64,000 nt of DNA from positions 40,933,712 through 40,997,711 of the forward strand of contig CM075783.1 in NCBI GenBank assembly GCA_037974665.1, read 5' to 3'. Source of the stretch: Ehretia macrophylla. Its lineage: Eukaryota > Streptophyta > Magnoliopsida > Boraginales > Ehretiaceae. Made by a program: the position numbers and the translations under genes. Below, piece by piece: positions 47,081-59,800 of this stretch. Within the stretch, counting starts at the first letter, position 1, and each line of letters opens with the position of its first letter. Under the pieces are notes generated by a model that was not told the DNA's origin, ran no database searches, and worked only from the letters and a program-made list of their open reading frames with translations.

Positions 47081-47335
47081 TTGTCACCTCATAGCTTAGA
47101 TATCGCTCATTTTTTATTATTTATTTATCATTTTTTATATGTATATTTAGTTAATATGTCAAAAGAATATAGAAAAATACAAGAAAGTTGTTAAATTGAT
47201 ATACTAACACATACACATACATGGTATGCACGAGTGATACAAAAGCAATGATATTTACGTAGTATTTTCTCTTAGTATATATATGTGTGTGTATGTGTGT
47301 ATATATGTATACATATAAGTCATCTCTTTGATCAC

Positions 47336-47425
47336 TATTAAAAATCATGAGATTTCATTCTAAAATCAATTGGTGCCAAGTAGAACAGTCCAAAATTTTA
47401 TATGGTGGACTTTGAGTTGGTGATT
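47336..47425 (-). mobile_element. Lone LTR fragment related to the TRIM
   Basis: It shares TCTAAAATCAATTGGTGC, AAGTAGA and TTTTATATGGTGGACTT with the 122-bp repeats of the TRIM at 39333-39711. Only one partial repeat is present; no second LTR or duplication was seen. An old fossil. Confidence 0.6.
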
Positions 47426-47574
47426 TATATCACCCAAGTGGTATCACCTAAATTTCATATTTTAGTTGATATCATATATGATCCTTTGTGACCAGTATCA
47501 TATGTAAACGAAATGTATTTATTTGAAAAAATAGACATATAATATTATACATATATAAAGAACGAGCGATACAT

Positions 47575-47640
47575 AGTCCATTTGGTCTAGTAGTATGATT
47601 ATCGCTTTAGGTGTGAGGGGTCTCAAGATTAATTCTTATA
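47575..47640 (+). pseudogene. tRNA-Pro-like relic (pseudogene or SINE head)
   Basis: TTTGGTCTAGTAGTATGATT followed by ATCGCTTTAGGTG closely resembles the D and anticodon arms of plant tRNA-Pro (TTTGGTCTAGTGGTATGATT, anticodon AGG region). The T-arm part, GGTCTCAAGATTAATTCT, is degenerate and the acceptor stem is lost. Not a working tRNA. Confidence 0.65.
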
Positions 47641-47740
47641 TATAAAATCTTAAGTGATGTAAGATGAATTCGACCTCCCTTTAATCTAAAAAAGAAAAAA
47701 AAATGAGCAATACCACATACGCGAGTTGGTTGAGGTATTG

Positions 47741-47880
47741 GTCTTTTTTTTTTCATTACCTGCCCGCAATTGCCCCTCATTACTGGAATTTGAACTCTGA
47801 CCACCCATAAGCCAAGGGAGGTAACCCACCACGTGAATCTAAGATTTTTGCTGAGGGCTAAAAGTACATAATTTGACACT
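47741..47880 (-). mobile_element. Probable SINE, minus orientation
   Basis: Read on the minus strand, an RNA polymerase III B-box-like GAGTTCAAATTCC (complement of 47785-47797) lies in a stretch of ordinary complexity that runs, at its far end, into an A-tail (the T run at 47741-47751). This fits a tRNA-derived SINE. Target-site duplications were not resolved. Confidence 0.45.
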
Positions 47881-48406
47881 CATATATAAATGTTTTTTCA
47901 ATTGGGTTAAATTGATTTTCTAACCTAAAAATACCTTAAAAATACAACTCTAATTCACTCATTAGTAATTCTACTCTTGGAATCAGTAAATACTGCGTAG
48001 CTTCAGCTATGCCCAAGATAAATCCGTCCATGCCCACTACCTAAGCTACTCCAGAATCCCGAGTTGGTATGCAATATTGCTCCTTCAATTTCTCCCTTCT
48101 TTTTTTTATTCCAAAAAAGAAAAAAAAAATTCAATTGTGAAAGTCTACTTTTACACCTCGAAAGTTCCTTCCACACAAAGTGACACCTTTTTCCTCATTA
48201 TTTTAGTCTCCTTTCTCAAGGAATGCTTTTTTAGAATTTTCTATCATGCTAATGAAGTTTCTTCGAGCTTAAGTTATAAGTTTTTTTTTTTTTTTTGGTC
48301 TGAAGTTATAAGCTTTTCCATGCACACGAAATTGTGTTTACACTTTGCACCTCCTTTAAATATTTTGGTTACTGACTCATCTAAGCATCTTTAGATCATT
48401 TAACAA

Positions 48407-50754
48407 ATGGAGCTTAGTGTTGAAGAACAAGTCTCCATGACCATGGATTATCAAGAAGCTTTTCAAGCCAATTCTGATGCAGAATCATCATCATCATCAT
48501 CAAATTCTTCTTCTGAGAGGTTCAAATTCTTCACCAAGCATGGAATGATGAAGCTTGAAGATGGCGACAAGGAGCATAATGATATCAAGAATGCTTTTCT
48601 AGTGAGTCTTGGACCATTTAAACACCATGCAAATGTTGTGGCTATACACAAGAATCTTCATTCGAATTTGATAGGCCAAGCAAGAATGGAAGCTTTTCGA
48701 ATTTATTCTAAGGCTGTGGCTAAAAAATGTGGTGGTGATGCTAATATTAGATTCGCTTGGTGTGGTGCTTCTAGGGATGAGAATTGCAGAATTATATCTC
48801 ATGGATTTTGTTGCAAGCAACAAGGAAATGGTACTGAGTGTTATGGTGTTGGAATTCATTTATCTCCTGCAAATATCTCCATTAGTAGGTAAGCGTGGGG
48901 GCAGGACCCATGATTTGAATTTAAAAGTTTTATTACAGTAGATCGTTACACGATCTTTCCACCTAATTGTTGATATTAAATTAAACATCGCCTAAAAATC
49001 TTAATTTGTATATTTTTCTTCTAATTTAATCCATTTTTAATTATTTTTTTTTCTCATTTAACATGAAGAAGAGGCTTCGCGCAACGCAAAAAGTTGCCGG
49101 CATGCATGTGATTTGAAGGTTATAGGTTCTAGTTGTAGAAATAGTCTTTTACAAGAAGAGTCTAATAGACACAATCTTTTTTTAAACCCGCACATAACAA
49201 AAGTTTAGTGCAGTAGTTGCCCTTTAAAGTCAATTTTTTGTTGTTGCAGTGTATCATCAGCAATGGAAGATGAAAATGGAATGAGGCATGTGTTACTATG
49301 TCGTGTGATCTTGGGAAACATGGAGGTGGTACTTCAGCCTGGTTCTAGACAATTCCAACCGAGTTCTGATCACTTTGATTCCGGAGTGGATGATCCTTTG
49401 AAACCAAAGAGATATATAATTTGGAATTGTTACATGAATTCTCACATCTTACCTATGTGCATAATAAGTTTCAGGGTGTTTTCTTCTTTTAGAGGTAATA
49501 ATGGCATGATAACTTGTTGAGGGGTTGGTATTTCACCCGTAATCCGATTTTCGGCTCGAAAAACATAATGTAGGGTTCACTTTTTTTATTCACAGGTCAA
49601 ATGGCCGAATACTGTATGGGAGAATTTTCACTTATTGCATTGTTTTACTTTTATTTTTTTGTTTTCTTTTTTACTTGTCCTTCTTGTTACGAGTGATTGA
49701 GATCCATGACGATAAAGTTATTATAGAGTTATTTGATTTCTACACTCAATAATTTAGATCATTTCATTATAAATTTATTGTTTCATCACCATTGATCTCC
49801 CTAACACAATAATATTATGAGAAAATCAAAATTCGATACTTATTCTATATGTTTTTATTTTTCCAGGTAATGCAAGATTCCAAAACCCTCCCCATTCGCC
49901 GTATATGAATATTTCTTCCCTGCTAAACATACTTTCAAATTATTTGCATCCTTCAAAAATAGCTTTAATATCGAAGAATCGTAATGACTATTTGGTAAGT
50001 TTTCCTTGTTCGTGTTAGATTTAATTTCTCAAAGCATATGAACATTATGGAACTGTTTATATAAATATATTTATTCTCTCTCTTTAATGGTGGCCAATAG
50101 GTGAATAAAATTACTCGAGAAGAAATGATACGACGCTTGAGACAAATAGCTGGAGACGAGCTGTTGAGACATGTAGTCAAACTGAGTACAAAACAGGTAA
50201 AATCATTTACGAAGTTGATATCGATAAATTCTTGAGTCTTGAAGTTTATTTCTGCCAATTGAACTTTCTCGAATTATTTCTTTCTATGAACAACATATAT
50301 ATATTGGTTTTTAATTTCTACTATTGTTGAGAATAGTGCGAAGTATCGAATAATTTGATTGTATTTGTCATAATTTAATAATTAATTTATACTATGTGAA
50401 CATTAATTATATAATTACAAAAATATGAGGAATCGATTAATTAAAAAACCGAGGATAAAATTAAATTATACTAAATGTTAGTGAAATTCTTCGTATTTAA
50501 GCAGTTAGTGGAAAAATTATCATATTTTCTAGCTATCATATTCTTCGTGTTTAAGCATCAAATTATTATCATGTGGGTTCTACGCATGGCAATATTAATT
50601 TCTTTTATGAGATTCCGTGTACAACAAGAATTTCTTATACCAAACTGTCAGTTTAGAAAATTTTCTGAACAATGTCATACCAATGTTGGATCGTGCTCAT
50701 AATTGCCATGGTTTCTTCATTGTTCTTGATTTCTCGATCATGCAGAAACATTAG
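48407..50754 (+). CDS. SRO-type protein (PARP-like domain plus RST), SRO2/3/5-like
   Basis: Plant SRO proteins (similar to RCD1) act in stress signalling and bind transcription factors through the RST domain; most lack ADP-ribosylation activity. Five exons (48407-48888, about 49250-49494, 49867-49994, 50101-50196, 50746-50754) join in frame to 319 residues, the size of short SROs that lack a WWE domain. After an acidic, Ser-rich N-terminus, residues about 40-235 are PARP-like (KNLHSNLIGQARMEAF, YGVGIHLSP, RHVLLCRVILGNMEVV). Residues about 254-312 are the RST domain (SPYMNISSLLNILSNYL, KITREEMIRRLRQIAGDELL). The last exon codes only Lys-His and a stop; if that intron were kept, 15 or so other residues would follow. 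The start is the first ATG; AT-rich TTTAAATATT lies about 50 bases upstream. Confidence 0.9.
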
Positions 50755-53700
50755 GCAAGGTCTAGTTCAGCAGCAGCAAAGGCGGTAGACAACATCAGGA
50801 GATAACAAATGGGCCAAAAAATGTGAAACTTTCTTGTATTTAGTGGAATGCCCTTAGGCCTCGGGCATTTCGTGCACCAGACTACTTTTTTATTTTATTT
50901 TATGGGTGTTTTGTGTCTTTTTTCTTTTTTTCTTTAATGGCTGTGAGGAGAAAGAAGGAGAAAATTAAGTATTTGTTAGTCAAGAGGAGTAGAATACATT
51001 ATTTTAACTTCCACCACAATTGTTCGCTAACTTAGAAACCTAGTTATATTTTATACCACTCTTTCATTGAAAGATAAGAAATCACATTAAATGTTAATTT
51101 TTTTTGTGCATGAGATAAAAAATTAAAAAAAATTACAGTATAAAAAAAGAGTGAAAGAATAACACGGTGATATAAATATTGCTAAAAAACGTAATAAATG
51201 ACGAATTCTAGAACGAAAGAACATAAATTAACAGTGCACGTGCACACACGGACAAATGTCAACTGGATCAATTCCATGCCACAATCCGTGAGAGTAGAAA
51301 TAATTCAAAGGTCGCTTTCACAGATCATGTTGTACGTAAGACAATTTCTCCAGACTAGATCAAACATCAGCTTCTAGACTTCTTGCGCTACACGCGAAAA
51401 CTATGACACGACGTCGAGGCAAGTTGAAAAACAATGCGTAAAAAGGAGACGTACGACCTCAACAGAGAAAGATGGATAGATATTTTAAATGGAAGAGTAA
51501 AAATTCATATTTCTAGCAGTGAAGGTGTAGTTTATTTGAGTCTCCAACTATATCCAAACGGGTCACAAGAGTGAGGATCAAAAGCAGTAGTAATAGAGAG
51601 AAAAAAAAATAAGAAATAACGAACCAAGAAAAGAGGGGAGGAGTTGGGTGTTACCGGCCAGAAGGCCGGAACACTAAAAACAATCACACAAAGGGGAGCT
51701 TTGATTCAATAGTAAATTAGTCGTGTGACGTGTATATTATGAGCTTGAAAAGTGAAAACAACTACTTGGAACAATACAAAGTAAGACTCTATATAATAAT
51801 TAAGTTGCATATAGATAAAATTTCGTGCACCAATCTATCTAACAAAACATTAATTGCTCCAATATGGTGAAGCCGAACTTCCTCGTCAAGTATATTGAAG
51901 TTTCTTGTTATCCAATCTTTGACAGATCAAAGTCAATGGTATATTTGCGCCGAGATTTGACCGATGAAAAAGAATTAGAAGCCATTCGAGCTTAACTAAT
52001 ATCATTGAACAACATTGAAGTCGACAAAAAAAAAAAAAAAAGAACAACCTAGAAGAAAGTATAATATATGTGTATCTTGGCATGCAAGAAGAGCTCGTGC
52101 AGTTGCCGCGGAGTTTTTTTTTTCTTTTTACAGTAATTCAACGTGACATGAGTAAAAAAAAAGTTCATACTTTTTTTAAAAGGGTAAAATCACGTATTTT
52201 AGAGGTAATCTGGCAACATTGGAGAGGAAACATTGTTAAATTGGATGGAAAAATTATTGTTTTGGCATGTCATAAATATATTTTTTAATGAAGTGAAACT
52301 AAATTGGCGGAACTTGTATATAAATTAGATGTGACGGAACACGACCACCAATTTATTAACTCCTGAGTACAACGGTAAGTCCCAACATATCACTAAATCA
52401 ATTAAGAGTGTGAACCTAATATATAAAGACATCTTTAATGGAGTCTCTATAATGCAAAACTTTCTAAATTTGGATATTTTTAGATCCCCATGACCCAAAA
52501 ATAACATTATTCATAACAAAAGTACGTGAGGTTCATCACTTTTAGCTTAAAAGATGTCAAAATGGAGACTCAGTCTCTATTTTTTTTTACAAATTTGTTG
52601 ATGAAAATAGAGATTGAGTCTTTATTTTGATTTAAAAAATGATAAAAGTGATGAATTTCATGTATATTTGGATCATTAATATTACTTTTTAAATAATAAA
52701 ATTTTTAAAAACACTTAAATTTAAAAAAATTTATATTTTAAAGACTCAATTAAAAATCGCCTAACAAAATAGTTTCAAACCCTAAAACAACAACCACGCT
52801 TTGAAGAAGTCAATGAATTTCACCACGTGTTAATGTACTAGATTAAAAAGTCAAAACCAAGTGAAGAGGTCAATATTTTCGACAAAGTACACTTTTTGTA
52901 CGTGCATCCCAAAACTCACAAAGCTGACAAACATACAATCACAAAGAGGACGCGTAAATGTTTCGGCTCCTCTTTCCTCTCACTTTCACTCTTTTCCACC
53001 CTATCCTACCCTACTCGGATTTGATTCAATTTATAATATTATAACGTAATGATAAATAATAATGGTAACAAAATAGTAATAAGATTATTTAATTTTAGCA
53101 TTCAATGGTCCAGGGACCTATTTATCATAATAATATCATTAGGTACTTTACCACTATTGATCCAAATTTCCTTTTTCTTTTCCCTCCAAACAAAACAAAT
53201 AATCGAGAGTAATTTATTCTGACATTTGCATCTCAATCATTCGTTTAATTTTAAACTATAAAAAAATGGTAGAAAAAGTGAAATATTAAATATTTTAAAT
53301 AAAATAAATAATTAAATTATAGTATTAAAATATTAGAATAAAATATTAATTAGGAGTGGATCTGAAAATCTGCAAACACCACCACCCAAATGAGTACATT
53401 TAGTGTACAACACTTGTGCAAACAATAGGATTTGAGAAAGTTAAGGGTAGGCTTATTATCTACAAAAATTGTCTCTAATATGTAAATAGTTGACCTCACG
53501 TTAAACACAGAGTTAAATCACACAATAAAGACCGAATAATGCTCTCACAAACAGCAAAGTTCGAGAAACATTGGTGTACAAAATCTTATACTTATTTCCA
53601 AAGAAAATTTTAACATTTAAACCACAAACAAATTAATCACTCCATCTCGCGTCAAATATAAACTTTCACTATCTAATAAAATTGTCGTATTTAGTGTATA

Positions 53701-53950
53701 AAACTCTTACAAAAACTATCTCCAATATTTAAACAAAAAATCTAGTATTTAAACACTTGATCATTGCGCCAAACACGAGCTCACTTACATCACTGAATAC
53801 GATCTCATCATTGAAAAAAAATCAATAACGAAATTAAATAATTATATGTGTCTATATTCAATTCAAAGTTTTCAACAATATTATAGCAGACCAAGCCAAA
53901 CTTTCTCGTGCCTTATATAACAACTTGTTACCAACCAACCAAAACCAAAA
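50755..53950. other. Gene-free stretch between SRO and DUF1645 genes
   Basis: It holds the 3' region of the SRO gene and one MITE (52427-52761). The block 51,230-51,480 has higher complexity and GC than its surroundings but no ORF or recognised RNA. Short ORFs in 51,886-53,049 are composition artefacts. Confidence 0.6.
52427..52761. mobile_element. Tourist-like MITE (family T1)
   Basis: It begins AGACATCTTTAATGGAGTCT and ends AGACTCAATTAAAAATCGCC, between TAA (52424-52426) and TAA (52762-52764). The arms carry GCAAAACTTTCTAAATTTGG-like sequence as in the other T1 copies. 335 bp, noncoding. Confidence 0.8.
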
Positions 53951-53953
53951 CCT

Positions 53954-53963
53954 TATATAAAAA
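53954..53963 (+). promoter_or_regulatory. TATA box of the DUF1645 gene
   Basis: TATATAAAAA, about 155 bases upstream of the ATG. A second TATATAA motif lies about 40 bases further upstream. Confidence 0.5.
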
Positions 53964-54113
53964 CCATCAATTAATCTTACCACCTTATTCATTTCAAACC
54001 AATCCTTTTCTAGTTATTATTAATTACTCTCTTCACACGTTGTACACCAAACGAAGAAAATATTCATATAAACAAAATTTGTATTGAGGAAAAATAAGAT
54101 AGTGTGTACAAAG

Positions 54114-55124
54114 ATGCAAGCAAGAGGTGAACATATATCGGATGACCATGATCGTGTCCTGGAATCAGCAGCCAAAATCAGCGAAGACCTTAAAGTTTCA
54201 TTAAGGATAAGCGAGGAATCACGTCCCCAGAGCACGATTCTCGAAAAAGATCGTACTCAGTATCATTATGATCGTGATCATGACAAAGATGCGTCTCGGA
54301 GCACGACTCTCGAGAGAGAACGTACTCAGTATTATTCTGATCATGATCATGATTATGATAAGGACGTGGACGTGAACGTGGACGTGAACGTAGATGAAAA
54401 TGTAGACGGGGATGAAAACATGGACGTGGATGTGGACGAGGAGGAAGAAGAGTTTTCATTTATATGTGAAGGATCAAACACGTCTCCGATAGCGGCCGAG
54501 GATGCTTTCCTGAACGGTCAGATTAAACCGAATTTTACACTTTTCACGGGTTCAAGTCGTGAAAATAATGTCCTCATTTCGGGTGAGGGCCAGCGATTAC
54601 CTACAAAGCCACAAGTGAAGAAAGTGTTCGTGGAAATGAAGGACGATCATGATCAGAAGATGACGTCAGGTTCGTCGGAAAATGACGTGATCGTGGGACC
54701 ATATTGCGAGTGGTCAAAGAAGACGGCGGTGGAGGCTTCAACGACGTCGTCGGAGGCGTGCAAGAAGAGTAACTCAACAGGGTTTTCGAAGCTATGGAGA
54801 TTCAAAGAGTTTCGTAATAGAAGTAATAGTGATGGTCGAGATGCATTTGTTTTCTTGAACAATAACGCAACGACGTCGTCCGGTGGTGGTGGTGAGGCCA
54901 AAGTCAACGATGGAAAAGTCAACCGCGGAAAAGTCAACGACGGGAAAGGGAAGGTGAAGAAGGGAGGCAAAGGTAAAATGCCGTTATCGGCTCATGAGGT
55001 TTATATGAGAAATAAAGCAAAGGAGGATGATCGGCGGCGGTCGTACTTGCCGTACCGGCCGGAAGTGTTTGGGTTCTTTACTAATGTCAACGGTGGTATG
55101 AGCAAAAATGTTCACCCCTTCTAG
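54114..55124 (+). CDS. DUF1645 family protein
   Basis: A single exon of 336 codons; the start is the first ATG (MQARGEHISD). The open frame continues 10 codons upstream without an ATG. Family hallmarks are FSFICEG at 114-120 and, soon after, SPIAAEDAFLNGQIKP, then a C-terminal basic motif, KMPLSAHEVYMRNKAKE, and RRSYLPYRPEVFGFF. Members are plant-specific and mostly uncharacterised, some linked to stress tolerance. Residues about 38-111 hold two diverged repeats of the type S(R)STxLExxRTQYxxDxDHD and a long Asp/Val/Glu run, so this part is probably disordered. A KVN(D/R)GKV repeat near 270-285 is Lys-rich. GC is higher than in the neighbouring DNA. Nuclear location is possible but inferred. 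Confidence 0.88.
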   Translation: MQARGEHISDDHDRVLESAAKISEDLKVSLRISEESRPQSTILEKDRTQYHYDRDHDKDASRSTTLERERTQYYSDHDHDYDKDVDVNVDVNVDENVDGDENMDVDVDEEEEEFSFICEGSNTSPIAAEDAFLNGQIKPNFTLFTGSSRENNVLISGEGQRLPTKPQVKKVFVEMKDDHDQKMTSGSSENDVIVGPYCEWSKKTAVEASTTSSEACKKSNSTGFSKLWRFKEFRNRSNSDGRDAFVFLNNNATTSSGGGGEAKVNDGKVNRGKVNDGKGKVKKGGKGKMPLSAHEVYMRNKAKEDDRRRSYLPYRPEVFGFFTNVNGGMSKNVHPF

Positions 55125-56819
55125 AGTGAGTGAAAATGTTTTCTCTCTTGATTTTTTCATTTATTGAATTGTTGTAAAAATTTAGTTATATTGTAATTTT
55201 TTTGATGTATTTGGGCACAAACTTGCTTTAAAAATGGATGTTTTATGTACCGAGTTGAAAACGGTGAATATTACGATATGATTGCGAGAATAATAAAGAT
55301 TTTGTACATGTTACTTGAATCTCATGATATGCTGCATGAAAAGAAGTATTGACGCAATAATAAAGTTATTGTTGTATAACTTGAAGATTATTTGTTTTAC
55401 AATAAATATATAATGAATTTGATCTTTTTACGCACTCTTCATGCACCAGATTAGCATTTTATCACTTGATCTTGATAATAAGATTAAAATACTATACGTC
55501 GCTGTGAAGCAATTAATTTAACTAGATTGAATTTTTTTTTTTCCCAGCTCTCTCTTCTTGCCAAGAAAGCAATAGCAGACTTGTTGCTAACAACGTTTGA
55601 ATGGGGAAAAAAAAGAAAAAGGAACCTTAACAAAATTCATCTAATTTCACCAAGTCCTCGAAAAATTGTTCAACCCAGCGAATAGGTCTGCCTACCGCTG
55701 GGTGCGATTATGGCTCGTAAATATTCGTCTCGACCGCATAAGTGGATCCAATATAATTCTAGTACGAATTTTTGCAATTACCTGTAAAAGAAGTTCTTCA
55801 CCATTTTTTCTTTGGGACAAAAATTCTCTCGTAACACGTATCTCCAATAACATTATGACAAACATTTCATTTGTTAAATTTGAATTTGATAGTTCCAATT
55901 TATCCTATCATATAGCGACTTCAATTATCATATTTGAATCTAACGGTTAAAGTCTCTCTTCCATGACATTATAATGCTACATGACATTATAATGCTACAA
56001 AGAGACCCCTTACACTGTTTTTTGATTGAAAAAGAATGGCATCTGTTCAGACCCTCTCAATGATCTACCATGAATCATGATACTATGAGACTCGAAGGAG
56101 ATTTCATAGTGAAGAACAGTTTTTGTAATTATAATAAAATGGTTTGGACAATTCACATTAAATCTTCCTCATAACGTTTTCTATTACAAAAGGATCCAAA
56201 TATGCACTATGTGGTCGTTTAGTCTTGTTCACAGGCATTCGGGACATTACCCTGCCAGCTTTAGTAGAAGTTTCACTGTTACCTGCACAATGGCTGCTGT
56301 TTCCTAGACAGGTAAACTCGAAGACCACCATAAAAGAAGCACAAGAACTCTTGCAAGAAATTAGTTATACATTTATTGCTCAAAAGGATGGCAAATGAAA
56401 GCATCGACGATGGTAATAGTTGCCTTCTTTAACCCTAACACACTTCGCCGTGAATGAGTGAACGCGCCTAATTCTCAGACAAGATCCTAAAGGTAGCTGA
56501 GTGCAAAAATCGCTTCTGCTTTCTTTTCCTCCGGCTCCCGCCATGCGCGGGTTCCAAGGAAGGGTCCGGGTCCAAGCCTTGAAATTCTTCACAAAATGCT
56601 ATTCAGACATCAAAACCCCCCTTCTCCAAGCTCTCTTAGAACCCTCCCTGTTCACAGCCTATCATATGTCTGTACAATACATTGACTATCTTCATACATA
56701 TATTACATTACACATAAGAATGTGTAAACTATACGTTGACCATTTCTTTTGGTCTGCCTATGAAGGTACTTCAACTATTCTGCAGGCAATGTGTAAGAAA
56801 ATGGAGACATGCTGAAATA
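55125..56819. other. Intergenic stretch between convergent genes
   Basis: It contains the 3' regions of the DUF1645 gene and the AMSH-like gene. A 19-bp direct repeat, CATGACATTATAATGCTA, lies near 55,962 and 55,981. Short ORFs at 55,666-55,950 and 56,380-56,815 match nothing I recognise; 56,500-56,650 has raised GC and could be 3' untranslated sequence or a gene scrap. Confidence 0.5.
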
Positions 56820-59800
56820 TCAGCATCTGAAGTCACATATTTCCAGCCTCAGATATGGATTAAAATGTACATTGGAGGACTCCTCGTACAGGGGACTGCC
56901 ATCAGACGGCTCGCTGTGAGGATGAAATCCTGTTTCATGGCAGTCCTTGAGAATATTCATTCCAGAGTCAGATAGTCGGAATATTCCATATCCCCTGAGA
57001 CACATCAATATGAAATGGGAGTTATAGGCGACGATATATTTTTAATCTCAAGTGCAATATGCCATTGCCTAATGAGCACAGTTTATAGAGAACCTTGTCT
57101 TATCAGTTGGAGCCATGACGATGCCAACAGCCTCTGGCACCATTACCTTCATGTTGAAATTAAAATGTTAGTAAAAATATCCAACAAGATGAACTGACAC
57201 GAATAAAATCTGCACGATAATAGATAGAACCTTTCTTTTTAAATCAAATAGCAGACTCTTTTTAGTTTATAGCATTAATCAGGCACCTTCATAAGGACGT
57301 GATATCCAGTTTATCGCAGACAGTGCATGAGGGAGGGACGGAGGAGGGGAGGGGAGGGGAGGGGAGGGGAGGGGGGTGGGGGTGGAGACAGAGAGAGAGA
57401 GAATACTAACTAGTTTTACAGAAAACTCATAGGCGTCTCCAATTTAAAAGTATGTAGCCTGTCATGTATGTATGCTAAGTATTTCTTGGCACAACACAAA
57501 GGACAAAGCAAAAACTTCTTTACAACCAGCAGAGTTTTCATAGAAAAAAAATGAGGAAAAATCTCGCCAGGGCATGTCCTACGTTTTCTTCTATTTGACT
57601 ATCAGTTAATGGTGTTTGATAGTTGCAGGATAAGCATACCATGTATTTGTATGCTAACGATAGTGGGGATCCAATCCATTAATTGGTGTATATATCAAAG
57701 AAATTCCAAGGTTTGGGAAATGCATAAATTGTTGGTGTATAATCAGATACCTGATATGAATACTGGGTGTGCAAATCGACAGAGGACATGAAACAACTCT
57801 GGGAAGGATGCGTCTGAAAATAGATAAACATATAAGACATGAAGAATCATGTGAAAATGACCTAAGAAAAAGATGCAGAAAAAAACAACTGAAGAATCAT
57901 GTGAAAATGCAAGCAGTAGAAGTTTTTAAAGAGCAATTGGTCACGATGAAAGTAAATCAGAGCAGGTAACAACGAGAAACAAGAGACATTTAAATTGGAA
58001 AGAATGATTGAATATCCAACCCTCTCAAAAGAGTAAAAGAGTTAGAAAAAAATAAATAAATAAATAAAAAAGAGAGAGAGTAACCATCGCTGCTCTTACA
58101 CGTGTGATTTGTAGATATATCTTAAATGGGTTGTTGATTACAGAAAGGCACGCCAAGTATACTGAATCATCAAAAGCATACCATGGACTTTAGGTCTACA
58201 AACTCTTCATTAAAGAACACTACTATATAGAGTTCTTATTTTAAGATTTACTTTGAAGATATTATATAGGAGACACCTAGACGTACCCATAAATCTTCAC
58301 TCATAAGCTATATGAAAATTATGGTGATGGTGCTTGCAATTGTTGATATAACTCATGCTACTTTTGTGGAATTAGGAACTAACTAGGTTTTAGAGCGACT
58401 TGAACGCATATCTCCTCAAACCTTTGTTCAATAGACTGGTATTCTAATCATTCACGGGGAAGTGTTTTAGAAATAAGGAAAACTCCAATTTGCTATCTTC
58501 CACCTCGACATAAATCAGTTCTTAATTTTCCAATTTTCTGATGTCCACTAGACATTGTCATTCTAGTAAACACGTATACCCTTAGCTTTTGATTTTGCCT
58601 TTTCCTTATTTCAATTTGGATTAGTAACACTTCCTGCCTATGATTAGCCATATATCATATAATAATGCTTATAGAAGAAAAGAGAAAAGGGGAAAGCAAA
58701 GGCATACATGAATCCATCCAACTGGAAAAAGGGAATATTCGTTCTGAACGGCAAAAATCTCTTCCTCGTTAAGAGCCTGACACTATAAATCAGCACAGCC
58801 AAAGTTAAGACCTGTACAATCTTGGTCACTTGTCCTCAGGAGAAAGCAACAAAAGACTATGACAAAATTCATCAATTTCTTAGGCTTACAGAACTTGAGG
58901 TTGATTCTTGTTTGGGTATGATCAGCATGGTAACATAGAAAGTTCCCTCGTTCTGCATGAATTATAGCAAGAAATGCCATCAATTTCAAGTGAAGAAAGT
59001 GTTCTTTTCAGAGCACTCTCCAGAGCTCCAACACTAGAGGGAGAAGAGGAAGCAGAAATAAAGGTGGTAGAGGCTGCAAAAGTTATACAGTGAAGCAACA
59101 ACGGCGTACAGAACATAAATTGTCATCAGAGGTTTCCACCAAGAATACCATAAGTACCAACAGCAAGAACGATTAAATGCAGAACAAAAGTTGAGTTCAT
59201 CAAATGAACAATACACAAGGTTCACGCAGTCAAATTTTCTTTTTGGATGAGCATATATACACAGGGGAAGAGGATTTGTAAAAATGAATCAGTGATCATT
59301 GAATCAGGAAATGAAAGAGTATTATTAAGCAAAGTAAGTAGCTGAAACTATAACGTAATATACTTTGCTTCTCTTTTTCTCTTTTTCTCTATTTCTCCAC
59401 ATGCAGTACCAATTTATAACGGGACCTAGTCCCCCCCTGCTTATAGTGATGCATTACCTCATCTTAGTGGATACAAAAGGAAAATGTTAAGGCTCAGCAG
59501 TCAGCAGCCATTCCATGTTAATTTGGGAATGGAAATGTTAACATGCAAAGATTTTTATTTAGCTACAAGCTTTAGCATGTGCAGACGATAGAACATGACG
59601 GACTTACAAGAAAGGCTCCAAGAACTCCACAGGTCTCCAGATTCTTGCTAGTGTTGTCACTAGCAAGGTTGAGAAAATCCTCCATCAACCGTGGTGACTG
59701 ACCCAAAACGGAAGCAAATCAGTTCGTGAAGCATTTATTACTATATTGGAGTAACTGTTCTTCTGAGAACTCCATGGAAATTTTGTAGAAAAAAAAGGAG

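Larger units (their letters stand above)
45893..48300. other. Intergenic stretch between SKP1-like and SRO genes
   Basis: The two genes are divergent, so this 2.4 kb must hold both promoters. It also contains a compact GC-rich island (46,958-47,080), a lone LTR-like piece related to the TRIM (about 47,336-47,425), a tRNA-Pro-like fragment (47575-47640) and a probable SINE (about 47741-47880). No protein gene recognised. Confidence 0.6.

Noticed and set aside
47575-47640. Functional tRNA-Pro gene
   Set aside because: The T-arm is degenerate and the acceptor stem does not pair.
54190-54970. Pro/His/Arg-rich ORFs on the minus strand
   Set aside because: Antisense shadows of the Asp-rich DUF1645 coding exon.
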